A DNA stretch of 64,000 nt. Origin: Whalleya microplaca (lineage: Eukaryota > Ascomycota > Sordariomycetes > Xylariales > Xylariaceae). The position numbers and the translations under genes are program-made. The stretch spans positions 1-64,000 of the forward strand of contig MU385751.1 in NCBI GenBank assembly GCA_022497155.1. The letters run 5' to 3'. The notes below the pieces were generated by a model that saw only the letters and a list, made by a program, of their open reading frames with translations, had not been told where the DNA came from and searched no databases. Positions 36,327 through 46,225 of the stretch are shown piece by piece. Position 1 is the first letter of the stretch. Each line of letters begins with the position of its first letter.

Positions 36327-38019
36327 ATGGCAGAAAAGAAGGACGACCGACCGATCGCTGATTTCCACAGCACCAGCGTAGATGCCTTAGCTGCGCTGCA
36401 GAGGGTTCAGACTCGAGATGCTTCCCACCCTATCCATTGGAACCCAGTTAAGAAATGGGCAATCATCACCGTCTACTGTCTTCTGCAGATATTTATTACT
36501 CTGTCTACTACATCCTACGTCAGCGCTGAGTCTGCTGTTCAGGAGAAGTATGGAGGTTCAACCCAGGTCGTCGCGCTAGGCCAAAGCATGTTTATCCTAG
36601 GAACTGCGATTGGACCGGCGTTTCTGGGGCCACTGTCGTATGTCTTACCTGGGATTCCTTTCCATGGAAAGGAGTGAGGCGCCCATGAAAACTAAGTTGT
36701 TGCTTTAGGGATATCGGTGGCCGTAAATGGGTTTATGTCGTGTCTATTGGAGTATATGCGATCCTAAACATCGGCACTGCGCTGGCGCTCAACCTACCGA
36801 TGTTGATCATCTTTCAATTCCTCTGCGGAGCCGCAGGAAGCACGGCTCTGTCTAACGTCGCCGGCACCATTGCGGATCTCTTCGGCGATTCGGATGGAGC
36901 GGGACAGCCGATGGCTTTGTTCGTGGTGTCTGCTAACTCAGGTCCAAGTATTGGCTCCCCGATTGGGGAGTTAATTATCGAAAATGTGAATATGGGTTTG
37001 CCATGGATCTTCTGGATTAAGTGAGTCCACACTCCGCAGTGTCCTTCTTCAGTACACCTAGAGTTTTCCGGTCCTAACCTTGAATAGCGTTATAATTGGC
37101 GGTGCTTTTGCCATCGTCATGTGCTTTGTTCCTGAGACGCTACCTAGGATGGTTATCAGTGACGCGGTTAAGAAACGCCAGTCTACTGATCCTGACGAAA
37201 TAGCCATCATGGAGGAACGAGTCGATGTTCTCCGAGAAATGCGCTTCATCACCTCCATGGCATTCCGTATTATGCTGACCGAGCCCATCGTCATGTTCCT
37301 AGGCATCTACAATGGCTTTGCGTACGGTCTCCTTTTCCTGTACTTGGACGGGGTGTTCGATGTGTTCATGGTCAATAACGGGCTATCGTAAGTTCTTGCC
37401 TGTATCCTAGATTGAAAAGAACACTAGCTCTAACAATCCTAGGTACCTTGGCGCGGACCTGACGTACCTCAATTTTGTGGTAGCGGTCGTGATTATGTTC
37501 GCCTTCGTGCCCGTCCAGACGTGGTTTTTCAAACGGGATCGCAAGAAGCACGGCGCCGGCCGCCCAGAAGCGAGATTCCTAACCTCTCTAGTCTTCGTGT
37601 GGGGTTTCCCAATTTCTCTTCTCTGGTTCGCCTTCACCTGCGATGGCAGCGTGTCGTTTTGGTCACCGCTAGTAGCCGGTGGTCTCTTGGGTTTCTGCGA
37701 CCCACTGCTGTGGCTCAGCATGTTAAATTATATCGCCGATTCATATACGAATGTTGCGGCGTCCGCAATTGCAGCATTCTTGATCCCATCTTTCATGATC
37801 GCCGCTGGTTGCTGTCACATCGGTAAGTCCTTATATCATACTTCCGCCTAGATTTCGCTTACCATGTGCCTAGGTATCGTTATGTTCGATAATTTAGGTG
37901 CGAAATGGGCCATGGCTGTCTTAGGTTTTATCTCCTTTGGCCTCGTAGCTTTGGTGTATATTCTGTATTTCTTCGGCGCAAGGATTCGGTCTTGGTCAAA
38001 GTTGGCTAGACAGCATTGA
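36327..38019 (+). CDS. MFS transporter, DHA1 drug/polyamine:H+ antiporter type
   Basis: Twelve-helix exporter-type protein of 482 aa. Exons: 36327-36637, 36709-37020, 37088-37387, 37443-37822, 37874-38019; phases agree at all four introns. Family marks are DASHPIHWNPVKKWAI before TM1, the loop DIGGRKWVYV after TM2 (DHA1 motif A), CGAAGSTALSNVAGTIADLF in TM4, SANSGPSIGSPIGE in TM5 (motif C region) and KRDRKKHGAGRPEARF in the second half. This pattern is shared with fungal Tpo1/Flu1-like carriers of polyamines, drugs and metabolites. It sits between a MetX-like hydrolase/cyclo-ligase pair and an SDR enzyme, which would suit export of a small metabolite, but no backbone synthase is present in the window. 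Confidence 0.88.
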
Positions 38020-38552
38020 AGAAACTCGTGTATTATATTCTAACATGAAATCATTTATATATACCTTTGTTACCTATCCCTATTTGAGCCGATATGAACC
38101 TACTACGAGCCGTCCATATAGCTAGTTATAATTCCGGAAGTTCTTGGTCGCAATCTCCAAAATACCTGCTTAATACGGTGAAGACAAACGGTTACTGAAT
38201 CTTCCTGCATGCAGTCTTAGAAAGCTTGCCGCATACCAAGATTCAGCAGTCCAGGTTATGTGTATTTCGTGCAGCGGTATTTTGCAGTCAATTAGAGTAC
38301 TGCGCAGACGAATTTGATTTTATAAGATATATTCGCTAAGTCAAGACACTTTTGCTTGCGAGAACATTTACGTAGCATAATTTCATGGCTAACAACTTAG
38401 TACACTTAGCATCCTTATCAGAAAAGGATGAGTACTGAGCTCAGCTTTCTCTATTATTGTACAGGGCTTATCTATCGCGAGAGATAACAGTGCATCATCT
38501 GGCTAGGTTCCCCCAACAAATCTAAGCAGAAACGATATCCGTCCCTCTTCTC
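38020..38552. other. Convergent intergenic spacer
   Basis: AT-rich 3' region between the transporter (plus) and the SDR gene (minus). Nothing else seen. Confidence 0.5.
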
Positions 38553-39581
38553 TTAACCGTTAACAATACTACCGCCGTTGCAATGAATTGTTTGTCCGCT
38601 GATGGCCGAGCTATCCGGAGATGCAAGGAACACCACGCATGTCGCAATCTCGCTAGGTTGTGCAGGTCGGCCCATTGGGCTTGTGAATGACTTCTGCGCT
38701 TCTTCGTTCATGGTGGCGGGGATGAGAGGGGTCCAGACCGGGCCAGGGGCTACGGCGTTTACACGGATACCCTTATCGACGAATTGATTGCTAAGGCCCC
38801 GGGTAAACGAGACAACCGCGCCCTTGGTGGAAGTGTAGTCTAGAAGATCTGGTCGCCCGATGTAGGCATTTATGCTAGCATTGTTGATGACGGTGCAGCC
38901 GCGGCTCATATGAGGCAACGCGTACTTAGAAAGGTAGAAAAAGGGGTGGATGTTGGTGTTGAAAGTGTGTAACCACTGATCCCTGTGATTGGCTTTAGAT
39001 ATCGCGGTTATCATTCACGAGAAGGCTGTAGGCTACTTACTCGCTCAAATCATTGATATTGTCTTTCATCATTTGATATGCGGCGTTGTTGAAGAGAATA
39101 TTAATGCCGCCCATCTGCTTAATAGCCTCATCAATGACTTTCTTGCAGTTCCCTCCATCGGTTAAGTCGGTGGACATTAGATAGCACTTCCGGCCATGAG
39201 ATTCGACTATCCGTTTCGTTTCCCGGGCGTCCTTCTCTTCATCGGGAAGGTAGACGATAAAGGAGTCGGCGCCCTCCATGGCAAACAGAAGGGCCGTTGC
39301 TCGGCCTATTCCAGAATCGCCTCCAGTGATAATTGCTTTCTTGTCCTGGAGCTTACCGGCAGCCTTGTACTTCTGATACCCACCATCGTCAGCGGGTAAC
39401 GTGTCATACTGAGCTTGTATGGGCATATCGCGCTCTTTGCCGGGAAAGTCTTGGTGAGTCACAGGGACTGTGTGACCTTCACATTGTGAAATGTCAGTCT
39501 ATTATCAGTAGAATGGTTGGAGTGAAATGAATATTATGTTAACGCGTGGTACCTACCCGCCTCAAACTGAGATCCGGACAT
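38553..39581 (-). CDS. Short-chain dehydrogenase/reductase (SDR)
   Basis: NAD(P)-dependent oxidoreductase of 296 aa. Minus-strand exons: 39581-39557, 39476-39041, 38982-38553. The first exon codes for only eight residues and part of a ninth. The dinucleotide motif TGGDSGIG is at about 59-66, followed by the NNA motif (ILFNNAAY), catalytic Ser in NNASIN (about 190) and YTSTK (Tyr203, Lys207), then NAVAPGPVWTPL and the C-terminal SGQTIHCNGG. The N-terminal extension (FPGKERDMPIQAQYDTLPADDGGYQKYKAAGKL) is typical of the glucose/ribitol-dehydrogenase-like SDR group (YhdF/YghA type), which is linked to stress response in bacteria. The natural substrate is unknown. Confidence 0.9.
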
Positions 39582-41867
39582 CTTGAATGTAGGCTTGACT
39601 GGAACTCGATTTATTGGTTTACTTTTCTCAGAAGTGGGCTTCGGATTTTCATGTATTCGTCAATTGGAAGAGTATGAAAGAAGAATGCAAGTGCGAACGT
39701 GAATAAGAAGGCATGTTGGTATTTGAATACATGTATGTGTTTGTATGCATCTGTATGAAGGCGAGTCATGACATCACTACCATCGATTACATGTACATCG
39801 TTCATGTAGCAAGAGCCGCTTTTCTGGCTCACATATGACGGTGTTATGGAGCAATCTCTCCGATACAATCTGTTTCCTGGTTCCAATTGATACAATTTTA
39901 CCTTTGGGTAACAGCACAAAATTTGTTAGATATATCGCCTCTTCACATCAATGATTGACCCCATGGATGAGCTTGATGTGTTACAGGGGGCGTTCCGCCG
40001 TTACCTTGTTACATAGTTCATGTAAGCCTGTATCTACCGAGCCACCAAGTGCATGCCAGAAAAAGATCGTTAAAATCAATCGGCACCTATCTATGTAGCT
40101 TATACCTTCGTGTTCTATATTATATAATTATAAAATGGGAGTAGTCGTCGAGGTGCTAAACCTCAGTACATGTACCCGCATCACTAATAATAAGCTATTT
40201 ACTTACGTGATGTCACCCTGCCCTCCCGTCAAGCTCCACTACATTTGATGTAAAGACTTTCTAGTGGAGGAATATCTCAGTGCACCCTGGCAGAAGCAGT
40301 TTTCATCAAACTAAGGTAGCCTCATTATGGCCGTCACATCACTTGAATTTAACACCTATTCAGTCAGGTTTTGGCAAGTATTGGGCTGTTTTGACTTCTG
40401 TCTTAACTATGTGCCAAGCCAATGTCGACTTTTCAGCCCTATGAGTGGAGATATATTCAACTGGCGCTAGCGCATGATGGATCTCACTAAAAGATAATCA
40501 AGTGGATCAAGAACAGAGTAAAACCAGACTCATGGGCTCAACTCGTATGTGGCAATTGAATTCAGCTGATCTTGTCATAAAGCTTAGAATACTTGACTTT
40601 AGTGGGTTTCATTTCGTAACAGACTACAGTAATCTTATAACTATATACCCAGAAAATCAATTACATGGAGAATTCACTAGTATCTCTTCATTAAGAATGT
40701 GTTTACATAGAGTTTGAAAGAAGGAAAAAAAAGTTCCGGTAATTATAACAAATATATTAGTTGGTGATCATTGAAGCTCATTAATCTAATGCTGAAAGCT
40801 TGTTATGAACCAATAAATATGACTAGGCTGTGTTGATTGGGCACTTCCACCCATGTTCCATCGTACTCATCATGAATTGTGATGCTCTACGAAGCACCAA
40901 TCATCGTAAGTGGGACAATATGGTCCGCGATGTGAATGGAGGTACAATGATATGGCAAACTCATTTCTTAATTCTCGTTGTCCATTCTCCAAGCTCTAAT
41001 CAGTACCTTGTTCTCGTGGAGAGGGCGCATTAGATTGACCGAAGAAATGTGCCTATCTTCCAGCCAAGTGGTCTTGCGTATAAGCCAGAACTCCCTCTAG
41101 AAACCACAGATCACATACATCCTTGCCGAGATATTGATCCATTGGGTATCAAATAATTGCTTCATTGACTATTGGAAGCCACTAGGCGGGCCGGCACGTA
41201 GTGCGGACTGGCTCCTTTTCTTTTCTATTTCGACCCACCCCTTAGTTTCTTCAGGTTTTGTGACGAAGCCTTCGCTGGAAGGTGATCGCTTCCACCAATT
41301 AAACCACTTAAATTTGTCTCAGCGTATAATTTCACTGAAAATTATAGTCGCATTGGACTACATGATATCGAGTACATGTAACCCTTTATAAAAGGTAAAT
41401 CCTTAACTCTTACACTTCCCACATCACCTTCACATTACGAGCTCATATACCCGACTCACATACATTTAGTCCCTTTGCCTAACTTTACTACTGTCGTACT
41501 CCTGAATATTGACTTTGGATATAGTATAGTGTGGGCGTATCATCTATTCTATCACTTTTTCTTTGAAGTCTCTTGTGGACACTAGTGGCACCATCTGTGC
41601 TTCTGAGGTCGGACTTGCACGAGTTTAACTTCAAAAGTTTTAGACATATGTTCATTCATTAAGTCTACTTCCTGGTTTATGTTTATTCTAGCCAACATTG
41701 TCTATACCTGTGTCTATGATCTTGCAAGCCAAAGCTTCTATTAGCCATCCTCCAGTTCTCTCCCCCTTTCACTGGTGGCTGGCGCTCCCATACAGACTAG
41801 TACCTCATCCTTCAGTTCCACACATGGCGTGGCAAAGTTTGTGCCACTCGTCTTAATCGAAATTACC
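39582..41867. other. Intergenic, no gene seen
   Basis: A 2.3-kb AT-rich spacer. A TATA-like tttataaaagg at 41386-41396 lies upstream of the receptor pseudogene at 41868. Short frames (40502-40717, 40830-41033) carry nothing recognisable. Confidence 0.45.
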
Positions 41868-43184
41868 ATGACAGACAGGAATCTTGGATATGACGTTAAC
41901 GTGCCCGGTACGAATCTTTTCGTTGTACAGCTTGAGTTCTTGGTTCTCGCCTGGGTAACATCTTCCCTACGTACCTACGTCAAAATCTTTATAACTAAGA
42001 AAATAACCCCTGACGACTGGTGCATGTTAATAGCACTGGTATGCCTTTTCCTTCGATTATCGACCAATTCTATGCTAATGGGCCTCAGATGGCATACACT
42101 GCCTATGGAGTAATTGTTATGCACGGCGTCGCGGTTGGAGGCACAGGAAAATACCGAAAGATCTTTTTCGAGACGGCGTCGTAGTCGCACTCAAAGCTTG
42201 GTATCTCTGTGAAGTTTACGTTCCTACATCAGTGTTTATCCGAACATCTATTGCCTTGCTCCTGCTTCGGATTACCGTATGCAAGTGGCACAGATGGGTT
42301 TTCTGTTCAATCATCTCTTTCACATGGGTGATATCAGTTGCGAATTTCGCCATTATGACCTTCCAATACTTCCCGACTTCATACTTCTAGGAGCAAATTC
42401 GAGGGGCGACCGGTTCTTGCGTTAACTCGACCGTCGTGCCCATCGCCACTATCGTCCACAGTTTCATCAGTGCAGTCTGTGATTGGATTATAGGCATACT
42501 ACCTGTCGTCATGCTTTGGAATGTCAATATCAACAGTCGCACGAAGCTAGGGATAGCAAAATTTTTTAAGTATGGGTGTAATGTGCGTACCCTATTTTAA
42601 ACAGTTGCCGGAAGCTGACCATCGATGCTAACAATCGTATGCTGGGATTGCCTTGATTATTCGGATACCTTACCTCAAATCCCTTGCTATATCACCTGAC
42701 TTTCTACATGAAGCCATGTCAGTGATTTACCCTAAATGTTGCTTGAAATTCATTAACTTCTGCTGTAGAAATGTAGCCATCTGGTCCGTCCTCGAACCCT
42801 CGCTCGGAATAATGGCAGGATGTATAGCGACACTACGTCCGCTGTACAAGTACTTCGGTCTCGGATTTAGAAACTCCAGACAGTACTCACCAACGATCTC
42901 CAGTGGTTGGCGGTCCACCAGAGGTCGGCAGAGACTAGAAGAGGAACCTAGGTACGAGAGTACCGCTAAGTAAATCACTACAGCGCACCAGGGCAGAACA
43001 GAACGCAACTTGTTCTGAAATTGAACTCTACGCTTCCATGATTGACAATCAGAGGCACAACGCAAGCAATCTGCACTGGGATATTGAGAGAGGCGACCAG
43101 AGCCTCTACGAATCTCCGCCTCTAAAAGGGATTGAAGTCCGTACATCAATTGAGGTTGTATCTAATCGCTCAAGGGGGGTCTAG
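41868..43184 (+). pseudogene. PTH11-type integral membrane (rhodopsin-domain) protein, pseudogene
   Basis: The family consists of seven-helix fungal membrane proteins related to the PTH11 receptor. Recognisable text: LEFLVLAWVTSSLRTYVKIF..ITPDDWCMLIAL (TM1-2), donor GTATGC after IAL spliced to AYTAYGVIVMHGVAVGGTGK, then VVVALKAWYLCEVYVPTSVFIRTSIALLLLRI, SAVCDWIIGILPVVMLWNVNI, IRIPYLKSL and VAIWSVLEPSLGIMAGCIATLRPL, ending IEVRTSIEVVSNRSRGV with stop at 43182-43184. Lesions: a frameshift near 42150-42170 between GGTGKYRK and the VVVALKAW frame, an in-frame TAG near 42390, and a stop plus shift near 42970. Alternative introns do not repair the first two. The coding content is otherwise well kept, so loss looks recent. 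Confidence 0.7.
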
Positions 43185-43250
43185 ACAGTGGTTATATCAG
43201 TGTGGGTATCACACAAGCGTGTGCGGGTTTCGATCTCTGTTGGATAACGT
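43179..43250 (+). ncRNA. tRNA-like relic (valine-like) or SINE head
   Basis: TAGACAGTGGTTATATC resembles a polymerase III A box, and GGTTTCGATCTC about 35 bp later resembles a B box with one extra base. Between them is a TATCACAC stretch placed like a valine (CAC) anticodon loop, and the 3' side ends TTGGATA. The acceptor stem does not pair, so it is not a working tRNA. A weaker relative (GTGGTTGTATCACACGG..GGGGTTTTC) is at about 43446-43492. Confidence 0.25.
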
Positions 43251-45561
43251 GTCTATTCGCATTTCTAGAGTAGCTAGACGCGCAACTTCGACTATATATT
43301 GAACACGCTAGAAAATTAGCAGAGCACGCACATGTTTAGATCCTGAATTAAAGGATAGAGGGTAATGTAAAAAAGAACTTCATTATACTATAAGCTAGGC
43401 TATTAACCGTTCCAATAAAGATCCCGCTCACCTATGTACCGCTATGTGGTTGTATCACACGGAGCTATAGATAGCAGGGGTTTTCTTGTGTATCAATATA
43501 TTCCGAACAGGTCCATATCTATGGCTGTGATGCACTAATGATGTGGATATTAAGGGTTCGCGTCACATTTCTAAGGTAGTAAGAACGAAACGTTTCAAGT
43601 TACACGCGAGAGAATCAGACCAACAGCCTTGCTTGTCTAACCTGTCACGACATTTCTCCCCGAGCATCTACGCTTCTTGTGCCATCTTAGTTCTAACTTG
43701 AATGTGTATTTACGGGCCGAACATCTTGGATAGATTACATGCGGTAAGCACTGTAATATGTTCACTTTATTCTGGTGCATGGATTATTTACTACATATAC
43801 ACACCCATCGCGCAGAAAGTCTATTGGACATGAGGAGCATGTTAGCTCCTGGCTAGGATCTCGGGTCAGTTGGGTCGATCGACTTAAAGCAGATCGTTCC
43901 CGCGGGTGTGGGGATTTGGGGGCAAATTTCAAGCTGTCTTTCAGGGGTGTTGCCTGTAGGATATCTTCAGACTGGAATGTTCGATAACAAACTGTTGTGA
44001 GCACAAAGTAATTTTCAATGTGTACAAAACTTTCATTGGACACTAAATATAGCCTTGTGTTACAGTCCTCACATAGATATTGAGGTTTTTTCTCGTCGAG
44101 GGGCATGAGTTGTGTGCGTTTTATGTTCTGAAGTCCCCCCTGAAGATTAAGCATGGTTGTTATTGAGTGATTTAGTCTTCTTTATCTATATCATACTGAG
44201 AGGTACTAAACATATTACATCATAGATGTCATGTTCGGGCGAGATCTGAGTGCGTGTCTGCGAATTTGAGAACATATTGATCAACAAGTCGTCGGTAGTG
44301 ACGCTTGCGGCGGCTTATTTACTGAGGTGTGAAGAAAAGTTTTAATTTCAGTAGCTCGGATGCGAAGCTACTAGATCTGCGACTGTCAAATCGCTCTATA
44401 TTTATGAGCCAATGTAGAGTTTGTGCAGTTATTTCGTCTCTTAGATTTGTTGAATAGGGATACTCCCGTGTTGAGCTTGTTGCCTTCTTAAGAGCGATAC
44501 ATATCACGTCTACTAGCACGATATACGGGGCTTCTAGCTGCGTTAGGGGTGTCCTATTGAAGCTGTCTGCTGTGTATATCTATATGCTGTCTGTAGCTGT
44601 TGATGGATTGATGAGGTGAGGTGTATGGTGGCAGATATATAGGGTGCTTACTTAGCTATCACCCGTGACAATACAGGTTACTTGCATCTTCCCATGGTAA
44701 TTCCCTGATTCGTGAGACTTTGTGGTGAGTGTATGAAATCCCCTCTTCATTCATATTTGCTCCATTCTAATTCTCATCCAACTTTTCATGTCGATGGTAG
44801 AGTAAAATTACTAACAATGGTCGGTAAGAGGACCAATACCAGGACACCTCAAGAAAAGGAACCTTGGTGGAAGACTCTCAAGAAACAATAAGAATATATT
44901 GGTTTACTTAACGATTAACGTAAAGTTACCTCATTTTAAATCGTCCATGGTCTATATTCCAGAGGCACACAAGATTTACTGTTGGTCAAGCAGCTCGCAT
45001 TTCCTACTGAAGTGTGACGGATAGTATTGAAGTAAGGGAAGTCAAACTCCATTAATATCACCAACCTACCTAATTACTGCTGATTCTTCTGTTCCAGCAT
45101 TTGGGTGTTGTAACTAGATTTGAAACATAGAAGGCTCGCACAAGGGATGGATGTCACTATATGAATAGTAAACTAATGATGCATGGCCGACAAGAAATGC
45201 AGTAAATCCCCATTGTCTGCCAATAAGGCAAGCAATGTAATATTCTGACAAACTTCAAGGTTCACCGGCCTAGGTATAATCTGTGGAGCATGGAAGGGGA
45301 AGTAGGGAGCTAAAAGGTTCCTCTTGCTCGTAGCCATCTATTATTTTCCATCTTAGTTGTTCCATAACCATCCCTCGAGCACTTACGACGAAACCAACTG
45401 ATAATATCATGGTATAATAAAAACATCCATTTCTTTATTGTACATTGCATACGCTTAGCAGGATGCAAAGTCTATGCTCCTCATATCGATTCGCAGTGGC
45501 CAGCGCTGCATCAGGCCTCATTATAGTAGGTCAGAGAAGACCAGTAGACGAGGGACTACAA
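43185..45561. other. Intergenic, no gene seen
   Basis: Apart from the tRNA-like pieces at 43179-43250 and about 43446-43492, no gene or clear repeat is recognised in this 2.4-kb spacer. Confidence 0.4.
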
Positions 45562-45806
45562 TCAGCGTTGCCATATCGTTGAACCGCCCCCACTCGTTAT
45601 ATCTAATAGCAGTATTCGGTTCCTTCCATGGGCGAATCGGCGAGTTATAAGGTCAATGTATTCCATCGCGGTGATCCCCCCGTAGCTGCGAAGCTTTCGG
45701 CCAATCTCGTCCAAGCACATATGATGGCCACTACCAAACGTGACAACGTATTCGAATATTGAATCATGACTAATCTCCATGTTGACGATGTTTCCATAGT
45801 CGCATC
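45562..45806 (-). pseudogene. Cytochrome P450 C-terminal relic
   Basis: A minus-strand frame contains FGSGHHMCLDEIGRKL near 45690-45740, which matches the P450 haem-binding loop FGxGxHxCLGxxIA with the cysteine kept but the invariant Gly after CL replaced by Asp, and then MEYIDLITRRF, matching the following helix (MEIxKLxPxLLRRF). Nothing resembling the first 80 percent of a P450 lies upstream, where the intact V-ATPase gene is. This is a stranded tail, not a gene. The identification rests on one motif plus one helix. Confidence 0.45.
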
Positions 45807-46225
45807 TCACAGCGCAATAGCGCCTCGACGGTTCTCGCGCACGTGTAACAGTCCTTGGAGACCGCAGAAGACCAAGAAGACCTAGACATAGGATGATTAG
45901 ACCCGATGCCTCAGCTACGATAGAGAATCGGAGGATTGGACGTGTAATAAAGGTGCACCTACCGCGTATATAATGACAGCAGTAAATATCGTGCCCGCAA
46001 CCGCTTGGCCATCCTTGGGGTCATCCGTGCCGCCTACGAACTCGTGGTGTTCGTTTCGAAAGAGGCCGCCGAGAATCGAGAGAATAATGATCGCGAAGAC
46101 GGAGATGATGACGCTGCAAGGGACGTGCAGACTGTTAGCATGGATTCTGGCTAGAGCTTCTGATGAAAGAGCAGGAGAAAGACGTACCAAGACCAAGCTT
46201 GCATAGCACCGACGACGGGCTTCAT
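45807..46225 (-). CDS. V-ATPase subunit f (RNase K / yeast Ypr170w-b homologue)
   Basis: Two-helix membrane subunit of the proton-pumping vacuolar ATPase Vo sector, 87 aa. Minus-strand exons: 46225-46188, 46113-45963, 45881-45807; lengths 38, 151 and 75 nt join exactly in frame with introns of 74 and 81 nt. The product starts MKPVVGAMQAWSC, continues with TM1 VIISVFAIIILSILGGLF, then the conserved loop RNEHHEFVGGTDDPKDGQAVAGTIF, TM2 VIIYAVFLVFCGLQGLL, and a basic tail ending GAIAL. The NHE.FVG...DP.DG.AVA pattern and overall length match yeast Ypr170w-b, the fungal member of the RNase K family. No exon exceeds 51 codons, so a simple frame search would miss it. It is a single-copy core gene amid decayed neighbours. 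Confidence 0.93.
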
